Below, piece after piece: positions 1 to 7,618 of a stretch of 64,000 nt of DNA. The first letter of the stretch is position 1, and each line of letters starts with the position of its first letter. Origin of the DNA: Nonomuraea sp. SYSU D8015 (GTDB lineage Bacteria > Actinomycetota > Actinomycetes > Streptosporangiales > Streptosporangiaceae). Under the pieces are notes generated by a model. It made no database searches. It had not been told where the DNA came from and worked only from the letters and a program-made list of their open reading frames with translations. Where the stretch lies: NCBI RefSeq assembly GCF_008065375.1, contig NZ_VJYI01000015.1:124001-188000 (forward strand), read 5' to 3'. The translations under genes were made by a program, and so were the position numbers.

Positions 1-357
1 AGCCCGCGCTCTAGCTCCGCAGTGACGAACCGAGGGTTCTCCTCGAAGAGCCAGTGCCCTGCGCGCGGCACGTCCGCCGCGCGCACGATCTTGGTCATGC
101 GCGGGGCCACGGTGGCCCGGATCGCGTCGAGGTGCCCCTGGGCGATCATGAGAAGGGTTGGGTCTCTGGCCGGCTGCAGGTCCGTGCGTACTCGTTGATC
201 TCGGTGTCGGTGAACGGGGACCGATCTGAGGTGCCGCCGAACGAGACCTGGGGGTGGAACAGCGCCAGGTACCCGGGCCGTAGGTGGCTTTGTCGTAGCC
301 GGTCGGTGAGCCGGTGCTGTCGCCCAGCCCCGGAAGGTCGACAGCGTAGAAGGTGTG
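1..357 (-). pseudogene. alpha/beta-hydrolase remnant (epoxide hydrolase/dehalogenase-like)
   Basis: Three pieces of one alpha/beta-hydrolase can be read on the minus strand in three different frames. The first (near 357-280) reads HTFYAVDLPGLGDS, the usual strand before the nucleophile region. The second (near 265-150) contains FTDTEINEYARTCSRPE, typical of the lid. The third (near 145-1) contains DVPRAGHWLFEENP, which carries the catalytic histidine in this family. The part that should hold the nucleophile Ser/Asp is missing between the first two pieces. I infer a gene broken by internal deletion and frameshifts. It continues past the left window edge, so the C-terminus is not seen. Confidence 0.6.
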
Positions 358-402
358 CCGCTGCGGTGATCATGTGTTCCTGTCCTGGAGGAAATGGCGG
401 GG

Positions 403-744
403 TCAGCGTCCGGTCGCTCCGTCGATCAGTTCGCGGAGGATGTCCGCGTGGCCTGCGTGGCGGCCGGTTTCCTCGATCATGTGGGTGAGTGCCCAGCGGA
501 TGCTGGGAGCGGGGCGGTCCGGCCGCGGTCGGGGGAGCGGTGCGCCGAGGTCGGTGCACCTGTCGAGCACGTCGTCCGCGCGCTCGACCGTCTCGTGGTA
601 GAGGGCGACGACGTCGGCCACGCTGTCGGCTGGTGCGGCCTGGAACGTCGCCTGCCAGTCGGTGACGTCGTCGCCGAGGAAGATCGAGCGTTCGACGAAA
701 GCCAGGTGATTGAGCAGGCCGAGCAGGTTCGTGCCTGACGGCAC
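403..744 (-). pseudogene. DinB-like (DUF664-type) protein lacking its N-terminus
   Basis: The 113-residue frame starts at a GTG with PSGTNLLGLLNHLAFVERSIF and ends with IEETGRHAGHADILRELIDG. These are the second and last helices of the DinB/DUF664 four-helix family of putative metal- and thiol-dependent enzymes. Family members have about 35-45 more residues before the PSGTNLLGL segment. The same frame is closed by a stop just upstream, so that helix is absent here. The conserved C-terminal HxGH-type histidines are present (HMIEETGRHAGH). It is either a 5'-truncated gene or one whose first helix was lost by a frameshift. No function can be assigned. Confidence 0.5.
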
Positions 745-905
745 TGCGCCGCACGCGGTCAGCCATGGTGGTCTTCTCCCTTCGTGGGGTGGGGCGGCGC
801 TGTTCGGCCGTGTCAGGCGGTGCGGTGGATGAGCAGCGTCCGCTCCGTCTCACCAGGCGCCCACCGATCTGGCACGAAATCTTGCGATTCTGGCAAAATG
901 ACCTC

Positions 906-1520
906 GTGGATCATGAAATCGATGAGGTGCTCGACGCGGTGGGGCCGCGGCTTCGTGCGCTGCGTCGTCACCGCGGCATCACTCTCGCCGACCTCGCGAC
1001 GACGACCGGCGTGTCGGAGAGCACCCTGTCCCGGCTGGAAAGCGGGCAGCGCCGGGCGACCCTGGAGCTGCTGCTGCCGCTGGCCCGTACTTATGACGTT
1101 CCGCTGGACGAGCTCGTAGGAGCCCCGCGCACCGGCGACCCCCGGATCCACCTCACGCCGATCCGGAGGTTCGGGATGACCTTCGTGCCGCTGTCCCGGC
1201 GGCCGGCGGGGTACAAGCGTTCAAAATGATCATCCCTGCCCAGCCGGAACCGCTCGTACCGACCCCGCAGACCCACGACGGCTTCGAATGGCTGTACGTG
1301 CTCAACGGAAGGCGGCTCGTCCTCGGCGAGCGCGACCTGACGTTGCCGCCCGGTGAGGCAGCCGAGTTCGACACGTCCTTGCCGCACTGGCGGCAGCGCC
1401 GACGGAGGCGTGGTCGAGCTTCTCATCCTGTTCGACCCGCAAGGGATGCGTACGCACATACACGCCGACCCGCATCGGCCCTCTCACGGCGGGAACCGGG
1501 GAGCCAGCGCGGGTGGGTGA
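906..1520 (+). pseudogene. XRE-family regulator with C-terminal cupin domain, two frameshifts
   Basis: From GTG 906 the frame encodes an XRE helix-turn-helix (LADLATTTGVSESTLSRLESGQ, split here: recognition helix SESTLSRLES) followed by the linker DELVGAPRTGDPRIHL. Near 1201-1215 the frame must shift to continue with FKMIIPAQPEPLVPTPQTH and the cupin core LTLPPGEAAEF. Near 1390, after LPHW, it must shift again to read GSADGGVVELLILFDPQG, with the stop at 1518-1520. In this family the three segments form one protein of about 190-200 residues. So one base is lost near 1210 and two are lost (or one gained) near 1390. It is either a pseudogene or an intact DNA-binding regulator hidden by sequence errors. 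Confidence 0.7.
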
Positions 1521-1595
1521 TGTCTGTCACAGGGAGTGCCGGCCGCCGCCACTCGGCAGCGGCATAAGGTCGTCCTCCCGGGTAGATGCATAGGT

Positions 1596-1745
1596 ATGAG
1601 CAAGCTAATGGAGCGAGTACGCGCATATCTGCGCAGCCCGAAGGGGCAGCAGACAGTCGAGAAGGCCAAGCGCATGGCGCGCGACCCGCGGAACCAGCAG
1701 AAGGCACGGCAATTCCTGGAGCGTTTCCGGGGGCGGCGTCACTGA
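1596..1745 (+). CDS. small basic actinobacterial protein, 49 residues
   Basis: The frame starts at ATG 1596 (MSKLMERVRAYLRSPKG) and ends GRRH. It is strongly basic, predicted helical, has no signal peptide or membrane segment, and keeps actinobacterial codon bias. Short proteins with the pattern LRSPKGQ...AKRMARDP followed by a basic tail are common hypothetical genes in actinomycetes. No function is known to me. A weak AGGT lies directly before the start, so initiation could be leaderless or from the upstream in-frame ATG at 1536, which I consider less likely because those residues look non-coding. Confidence 0.55.
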   Translation: MSKLMERVRAYLRSPKGQQTVEKAKRMARDPRNQQKARQFLERFRGRRH

Positions 1746-1817
1746 TCCGATCGGCTGATCGTTCGTCCAAGGGGTGGCCTCCGTATGGGCGGTTGAGCGG
1801 TGGCTTAGCATGCGGGC

Positions 1818-2663
1818 ATGCAGACTGCGGCGGGCGTTGTGCTTGCGGGCGGGCGCTCCACACGGATGGGGAAGCCGAAGGCCTGGCTGGAGTGGCACGG
1901 TTCCACGTTGTTGTATCGCGCCACAGCGGTGCTCGCCAGGACGGTCGGGGGCCCGGTCGTCGTGGTGGCCGCCCCTGGGCAGGAGTTGCCGCCACTGCCC
2001 TCGGGGGTCACCGTGGTCGAGGATCCTGTGGAAGGGCTCGGCCCCATGCAGGGCCTGGCCGTGGGGCTGGCGGCGGTGGCAGACCGGGCCGAGACCGCCT
2101 TCGTATGCTCCACCGACCTGCCGTTCCTCCATCCGGCTTTCGTCCGGTGCGTACTGCGCGGCCTGGCCTCGGGGCCCGACGTCGTGCTGCCCGTGGCACG
2201 TGGTTTCCGGCAACCGCTGGCGGCCGGTTACCGGACCGCCCTGGCCGGGCTGGTCGCGGATCTCCTCGCCGAGGGCGACCTCCGGCCGGGCATGCTCTTC
2301 AAGCACTGCGAGGTGGCTCAACTGAGCGACGAGCAGCTGCTCGCCGACACCGCGCTCGCCCGGCATGATCCGATGCTGGAATCCGTGGTGAACGTCAACA
2401 CCCCGGAGGACTATGCGGCTGCCCGTGATCGGCCTCCACCGGAGATCGTGGTCGAGTGTTTCGGGGCGTTGGCGAAGAAGGGCGGGCACCGGCCGCGAGG
2501 TGTCCGGACCGCCACGCTCGGAGCCGCGGCCGCCTCGGTCGGGCTGACGTTGGACCGCCACGTCGTGGCCGCGCTCAATGGTGATCAGATCACCCGGGAT
2601 GAGTTGCTGCCTCTGGTCGCGGGGGACGTCGTTTCCTTCCTGTCCGCGGACGCCGGCGGATGA
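1818..2663 (+). CDS. MobA-type molybdopterin nucleotidyltransferase fused to a MoaD/ThiS-like domain
   Basis: Residues 1-200 form an NTP-transferase fold with the MobA signature LAGGRSTRMGKPK at the start, a DLPFL metal-binding loop near residue 100 and VNVNTPEDY near 193. MobA attaches GMP (or CMP in relatives) to molybdopterin. Residues 208-281 do not belong to MobA: EIVVECFGALAKK ... VVAALNGDQI ... GDVVSFLSADAGG has the beta-grasp layout of MoaD and ends in the Gly-Gly tail that MoaD uses to carry the sulfur for dithiolene formation. The gene therefore appears to join the small subunit of MPT synthase to a nucleotidyltransferase. It is followed 16 bases later by the AOR gene, so it probably supplies cofactor to that enzyme and the formate dehydrogenase. 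Confidence 0.8.
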   Translation: MQTAAGVVLAGGRSTRMGKPKAWLEWHGSTLLYRATAVLARTVGGPVVVVAAPGQELPPLPSGVTVVEDPVEGLGPMQGLAVGLAAVADRAETAFVCSTDLPFLHPAFVRCVLRGLASGPDVVLPVARGFRQPLAAGYRTALAGLVADLLAEGDLRPGMLFKHCEVAQLSDEQLLADTALARHDPMLESVVNVNTPEDYAAARDRPPPEIVVECFGALAKKGGHRPRGVRTATLGAAAASVGLTLDRHVVAALNGDQITRDELLPLVAGDVVSFLSADAGG

Positions 2664-2679
2664 GGCTTAGGGTCGGAGC

Positions 2680-4482
2680 ATGGCGCCTGGTGGTTTCTTC
2701 GGACGAGCGTTGCTCGTCGACGTCGGTGGCCGGGAGGCCACGGGCACCCCGTTCGAGCTGACGGAGCGGGTGTTGCGGTCCTACTTGGGCGGGGTGGGGC
2801 TCGGCACCTGGTTGCTGCATCGGCTGGCGCCTCCCGGTGTCGATCCGCTGGCTCCGGCGGCGCCGTTGGCCTTCGTCTTCTCCTCGTTGGTCGGGACTCC
2901 GCTGACGACCAGCGCGAAATTCGCGGTCGTGGCCAAGTCGCCGTTGACCGGATTGCTGACCGATGCCCTCGCCTCCAGCCAGTTCGCCATCTCCGGCAAG
3001 CTCACCGGGCATGACGCGCTGGTGATCCGTGGTCGTGCCGACGAGCTCTCGGTGCTCTTGATCGACGGCGACGGCGTACGTCTCGAGCCGGCGCCGGACC
3101 TGGCCGGGCTCGCGGCCGGCGAGGCCGAGACCGCGGCGAAGTCGCGGTTCGGCCGCAACTGGCGCACCGCGGCCATCGGCGCCGCGGGCGAGCGAGGGGT
3201 GAGGTACGCGACGATCAGCCATGACGGCCGCCATGCCGGCCGGGGTGGCCTGGGCGCGGTGCTGGGGGCGAAGAACATCAAGGCCGTGCTGGTCAGGGCG
3301 GCGACCAAGGTGTCGGTCGCGGATCAAGCAGGTGTCCTCGCCGCCGCCCGTGACCTGCGTAAGCGCAGCTTCGGGCCGGCCACCGCGAAGTACAGGGAGC
3401 TGGGCACGCTCGCCAACCTCCTGGCCTTCAACGCCGTCAGCACGTTGCCCACGCGCAACTTCACCGCGGCGACCTTCGAGGGCGCGCCCCAGTTGGCCGC
3501 CGAGGAGCTGCACGAACTGCGCGGGGTGGCGCGTAACAGTTGCGCGTCGTGCTCCATCGGCTGTGAGCACATCTACTCCCGCAAGGGCGGCGGCGGCCAG
3601 CGGATGGAGTACGAGAACGTCTTCGCGCTCGGCCCGCTGTGCGGGGTTTCCGATCCCGATGACGTGTTCGCCGCCAGCGCGCGATGCGACGAACTGGGGA
3701 TCGACACCATCTCCGCGGGCGGCACGATCGCCTGGGCCATGGAGTGTGTCGAGCGTGGCCTCATCGACGAGCCGTGGCTGCGGTTCGGCGACGGCAAGGC
3801 GGTGTTGCGGGCCCTGGACGCGATCGGGACGCGCTCGCCCGGCCTGGGGGAGTTGCTGGCGCAGGGTTCGCGCCGGGCCGCCGAGGCGGTCGGCCACGGC
3901 TCGATCGACTTCGCGCCGCAGGTCAAGGGGTTGGAGCTGCCCGGTTACGAGCCGCGAAGCCTCCAGTCGATGGCGCTCGGGCTCGCGGTGAACGCCAGGG
4001 GAGCCGATCACAACCGGTCCGGCGCCTACGAGGCCGATCTGTCGGGCGAACTCGACCGGTTCGACGGCGGCGCCGCCCACGTCGCCGCGGCGGTCGGCAC
4101 CGAGGACCGAGCCGCGGTCATGGACTCGATGATCCTGTGCAAGTTCCTTCGCGGCGTCTTCGACGATCCCTTCACGGAGTGGGCCAGGCTGCTCGCTCTG
4201 GTCACCGGATGGCCGTTGGACGCCGACGAGCTACGCGGCGCCGCGCGGCGGATCGTCCGGGCGAAACGGGCTTTCAACCTGCGTGAGGGTGCCACCGCGG
4301 CCGATGACACGTTGCCGGCCCGGATGCTGGAGACGCCGCTCGAGCTCGGTTCCGGCCGCAGTGCCGTGCTCGACGCCGACCGCCTGCGGTCGATGATCGC
4401 CGGGTACTATGCCGCGCGCGGCCTGGACGAGGAGGGGCGCATCGCGGCGGCCGATCTTGAAGATCTGCTGCTCGATGCTTAA
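2680..4482 (+). CDS. aldehyde:ferredoxin oxidoreductase family enzyme (W/Mo-bis-pterin)
   Basis: The 600-residue product has the normal AOR length. The N-terminal domain starts GRALLVDVGG and contains GGVGLGTWLL, SSLVGTPLTTSAKF and KSPLTGLLTDA, the AOR pterin-binding segment. The [4Fe-4S] ligands are visible as CASCSIGC (Cys288, Cys291, Cys295) plus Cys487 in SMILCKF. Family members oxidise aldehydes to acids and reduce ferredoxin, or run in reverse, using a tungsten or molybdenum bis-pterin. Placed between MobA-MoaD and formate dehydrogenase, it may share electrons and cofactor supply with them. The substrate cannot be told from the sequence. The start ATG 2680 is 16 bases behind the previous stop. 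AOR homologues in aerobic actinomycetes are uncommon and largely uncharacterised. Confidence 0.88.
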   Translation: MAPGGFFGRALLVDVGGREATGTPFELTERVLRSYLGGVGLGTWLLHRLAPPGVDPLAPAAPLAFVFSSLVGTPLTTSAKFAVVAKSPLTGLLTDALASSQFAISGKLTGHDALVIRGRADELSVLLIDGDGVRLEPAPDLAGLAAGEAETAAKSRFGRNWRTAAIGAAGERGVRYATISHDGRHAGRGGLGAVLGAKNIKAVLVRAATKVSVADQAGVLAAARDLRKRSFGPATAKYRELGTLANLLAFNAVSTLPTRNFTAATFEGAPQLAAEELHELRGVARNSCASCSIGCEHIYSRKGGGGQRMEYENVFALGPLCGVSDPDDVFAASARCDELGIDTISAGGTIAWAMECVERGLIDEPWLRFGDGKAVLRALDAIGTRSPGLGELLAQGSRRAAEAVGHGSIDFAPQVKGLELPGYEPRSLQSMALGLAVNARGADHNRSGAYEADLSGELDRFDGGAAHVAAAVGTEDRAAVMDSMILCKFLRGVFDDPFTEWARLLALVTGWPLDADELRGAARRIVRAKRAFNLREGATAADDTLPARMLETPLELGSGRSAVLDADRLRSMIAGYYAARGLDEEGRIAAADLEDLLLDA

Positions 4483-4657
4483 CTCGGGGACGCGCATACG
4501 TTCACATAGCTTGACAATCTACCCATACTGCCACTAACGCCGAATTTGGTGCTAAATGGCGTCGAGTTGACACTTTAGACTGCGAGTGCCGCATTGTGGG
4601 GGCCGGATTGTATGCCGTATTCTGTATGCTACTAGCCGCTCGAATGACGGAGTTGAG
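4483..4657 (+). promoter_or_regulatory. leader of the formate dehydrogenase-moeA operon
   Basis: This AT-richer gap separates the AOR gene from the formate dehydrogenase gene. Two TTGACA hexamers (4511-4516 and 4567-4572) could serve as -35 boxes, although no convincing -10 sits at 17 bases. The heptamer TGTATGC occurs twice (4609-4615 and 4623-4629), 14 bases apart, just upstream of the start. GGAG at 4649-4652 gives the ribosome binding site for ATG 4658. I infer a separate, probably regulated promoter for the downstream genes. Confidence 0.4.
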
Positions 4658-7618
4658 ATGACGACTCTCGAGGAGCCGGTAACGGCCGTCCGGACTGTGA
4701 CGGCCGAGATCGACGGCCGTGCTGTGACCGTGCCCGAGGGCACCAGCATCTACGATGCGGCGAAGCAGGTCGGCATCGATATCCCGGTGTTGTGCCACAA
4801 CGAGCGCTATGACCCTGTTGGCGTCTGCCGCATGTGCGTGGTCGACACGGGGGGCAGGGTCTTCGCCGCGGCCTGTGTGCGCCCCTGCGAGGACGGCATG
4901 CAGGTCAGGACCAGCACGCCGGAACTGGAGCGCAACCGGGCCACCTTGACCGAGTTGCTGATCTCCGACCAGCCGCCGCGCGCGGAGGATCCGAAGCAGA
5001 CGACCACCGGCGACAACCTGCTCCTCGACCTCGCCGATCGGTTCGACGTGGCCAAGGAGACCACCGACCTGCCGTGCGGCTCCGGCCGGGGAGTGGACTC
5101 GTCGAACCCGGTGATCGAGGTCAACCACGACGCGTGCATCCTCTGTGACCGCTGCGTCCGGGCCTGCGACGACATCCAGGGCAACGACGTCATCGGCCGT
5201 TCGGGCAAGGGCTACTCGACCAGGATCGCCTTCGACCTCAACGACCCGATGGGCGCCAGCTCGTGCGTGACCTGCGGCGAGTGCGTGCAGGCCTGTCCCA
5301 CCGGCGCGCTGACCAACAAGGCGATCAACAACATCCCCATCCGGCCCCGCGAGGAGCTGGACGCGGTCGACAGCGTGTGCCCGTACTGCGGCGTCGGCTG
5401 TGCCCTCACCTACTACGTCGACCGGTCACGCGGCGCGATCGCCTTCGCCGAAGGCCGCGACCAGCCGGGCTCGAAGAGCCGGCTGTGCGTCAAGGGCCGG
5501 TACGGCTGGGACTACGCGGCGTCGCCGCAGCGGCTCACCGTGCCCCTGATCCGCAAGGAGTCGTCCTATCCCAAGGGTCCGCTGTCGGCGGACGTGCGCG
5601 GCGACGCGGACAACGACCGGGGGCGCGCCGGCGCCGGCGGCGACCGCAGCGGCGGCGGCCGCAGTGCCAAGCTGAGCAAGAACGGCAAGGACGGCCGGCG
5701 CAAGCCCGGCGGCCTGGTCGACTACGACGAAGTGCTGCCGCACTTCCGCGAGGCCACCTGGGAGGAGGCGCTCGACCTCGTCGCCCGGCGGCTGAAGGAG
5801 ATCCACGCGGAGCAGGGCCCCGGCGCCATCGCGGGGTTCGGCTCCGCGAAGTGCTCCAACGAGGAGGCCTACCTCTTCCAGAAGCTGATCCGGGCCGGCT
5901 TCGGCACCAACAACGTCGACCACTGCACCCGGCTCTGCCACGCCTCGTCGGTGGCCGCGCTGTTCGAGGGGGTCGGCTCCGGCGCGGTCTCGACCACGTA
6001 CGGCGACGTCGCCAACGCCGAAGTGGTGATCATCACCGGGTCGAATCCGACGGCGAACCACCCCGTCGCGAGCTCCTTCTTCAAGCAGGCCCGGCGGCGC
6101 GGCACGAAGATCATCTATGTCGACCCCCGCGCCAGCACCGTGGCCGAGCACGCCGACTATCACTGCCAGGTCAAGCCCGGCACCGACGTGGCGTTCTACA
6201 ACGCGGTCATGCACGAGGTGATCCGGCTCGGCCTGGTCGACCGGGAGTTCGTCAAGGCCCGGGTCTCCGGCTTCGAGGAACTGGTCCGCACGGTCAACGA
6301 CTACCCGCCGGAACGCGCCGCGCAGATCACCGGCGTCGACGCGGACCTGATCCGTACGGTCGCGCGAGTCTGGGGCGAGGCGAAGGCCGGAGTCATCTAC
6401 TGGGGGATGGGCATCTCCCAGCACACCACCGGCACCGACAACGCCCGCTGCCTGATCGCGCTCTGCTCGATCACCGGCAACGTGGGCAGACCGGGGACCG
6501 GCCTGCACCCGCTGCGCGGGCAGAACAACGTCCAGGGCGCCTCCGACGCCGGGCTGATCCCCATGTTCTTCCCCGACTACCAGGGTGTCGACCGGGAGGC
6601 CGCCCGCCGGCGGTTCGAGGAGGCCTGGGGCGTCGAACTGGACCCCAACAGGGGTCTCACCGTCACCGAGATCATCGGGTCGGTGCTGAAGCCCGGCGGC
6701 GTGCGCGGCATGTACATGCTGGGCGAGAACCCGTTCCTGTCCGACCCCAACATCAACAAGGTGCGCAAGGCGCTGTCGCAGCTGGACTTCCTCGTCGTGC
6801 AGGACATTTTCCTGACCGAGACCGCGGAGTTCGCCGACGTGATCCTGCCGGCGTCGTCGTACCTGGAGAAGGAGGGGAGCTACACCAACACCGACCGCCG
6901 GGTGCAGCTCGGCCGCAAGGTGATGGACCCGCCGGGCCAGGCACGGGTGGACTGGGAGATCATCCAGGACATCGCCCAGCGGATCGGGCTGGACTGGTCG
7001 TACTCCTCGCCCAGCGAGGTGTTCGACGAGATGGTCGAGCTCATGCCGTCGTACGCGAACCTGCGCCACGCCAACCTCGGGCTGACCGGGAAGCTCTACC
7101 CCAACGACGACCCCGAGCACTCCGACGGGACCGTGGTTCTGTTCGACGAGCGGTTCAACACCGACGACGGCCTCGCCCATCTCGTCCCGGCGCACTGGCT
7201 GCCGGCGAAGGAGTTGCCGGATGCGGAGTACCCGCTGGTGCTCAACACCGGCCGGCTGCTCGAACACTGGCACACCGGGTCGATGACACGGCGGTCGTAC
7301 GCGCTGGACACGATCTCGCCGATCGCCGAGGTGTACATGCATCCCAAGGATGCCGCCGACCGAGGGCTGTCGCACGGTCAGATGGCCCGGGTGCGTTCCC
7401 GGCGCGGGGCCATCACCCTGCAGGTGCGCGTCTCCCACCGGGAGCAGCTGGGCAACTGCTTCATCCCGTTCCACTTCCGGGAGGCGGCGGCGAACCTGCT
7501 GACGATCGACGAGGTCGACCCCTACGGCAAGATCCCCGAGTTCAAGTTCTGCGCGATCCAGGTCGAGGCGTTGAGCGTGGAAGACGCGGAGCCCCTCAGC
7601 AACATGGGAAGTGTCTAG
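4658..7618 (+). CDS. NAD-dependent formate dehydrogenase, catalytic alpha subunit
   Basis: The 986-residue protein begins with a NuoG-like [2Fe-2S] domain (Cys46, Cys57, Cys60, Cys73), then paired [4Fe-4S] motifs CILCDRCVRAC and CVTCGECVQAC, then the Mo-bis-MGD domain opening with CPYCGVGC. The active-site metal ligand is cysteine, Cys427 in TRLCHAS with His428, as in non-selenium formate dehydrogenases of the FdsA/FdhF group. It oxidises formate to CO2 in the cytoplasm (no Tat signal) and passes electrons to the diaphorase encoded next. The start at ATG 4658 is preferred over an upstream in-frame ATG because it has GGAG five bases away and MTTLEEP begins the conserved domain. A hydrophilic Gly/Arg/Asp-rich insert (about 5583-5715) interrupts the molybdopterin domain. 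Confidence 0.92.
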   Translation: MTTLEEPVTAVRTVTAEIDGRAVTVPEGTSIYDAAKQVGIDIPVLCHNERYDPVGVCRMCVVDTGGRVFAAACVRPCEDGMQVRTSTPELERNRATLTELLISDQPPRAEDPKQTTTGDNLLLDLADRFDVAKETTDLPCGSGRGVDSSNPVIEVNHDACILCDRCVRACDDIQGNDVIGRSGKGYSTRIAFDLNDPMGASSCVTCGECVQACPTGALTNKAINNIPIRPREELDAVDSVCPYCGVGCALTYYVDRSRGAIAFAEGRDQPGSKSRLCVKGRYGWDYAASPQRLTVPLIRKESSYPKGPLSADVRGDADNDRGRAGAGGDRSGGGRSAKLSKNGKDGRRKPGGLVDYDEVLPHFREATWEEALDLVARRLKEIHAEQGPGAIAGFGSAKCSNEEAYLFQKLIRAGFGTNNVDHCTRLCHASSVAALFEGVGSGAVSTTYGDVANAEVVIITGSNPTANHPVASSFFKQARRRGTKIIYVDPRASTVAEHADYHCQVKPGTDVAFYNAVMHEVIRLGLVDREFVKARVSGFEELVRTVNDYPPERAAQITGVDADLIRTVARVWGEAKAGVIYWGMGISQHTTGTDNARCLIALCSITGNVGRPGTGLHPLRGQNNVQGASDAGLIPMFFPDYQGVDREAARRRFEEAWGVELDPNRGLTVTEIIGSVLKPGGVRGMYMLGENPFLSDPNINKVRKALSQLDFLVVQDIFLTETAEFADVILPASSYLEKEGSYTNTDRRVQLGRKVMDPPGQARVDWEIIQDIAQRIGLDWSYSSPSEVFDEMVELMPSYANLRHANLGLTGKLYPNDDPEHSDGTVVLFDERFNTDDGLAHLVPAHWLPAKELPDAEYPLVLNTGRLLEHWHTGSMTRRSYALDTISPIAEVYMHPKDAADRGLSHGQMARVRSRRGAITLQVRVSHREQLGNCFIPFHFREAAANLLTIDEVDPYGKIPEFKFCAIQVEALSVEDAEPLSNMGSV

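Noticed and set aside
2590..4080. Minus-strand frame of about 500 codons opposite the AOR gene
   Set aside because: Same artefact of GC-rich codon bias; the AOR on the plus strand keeps its cysteines and pterin motifs.
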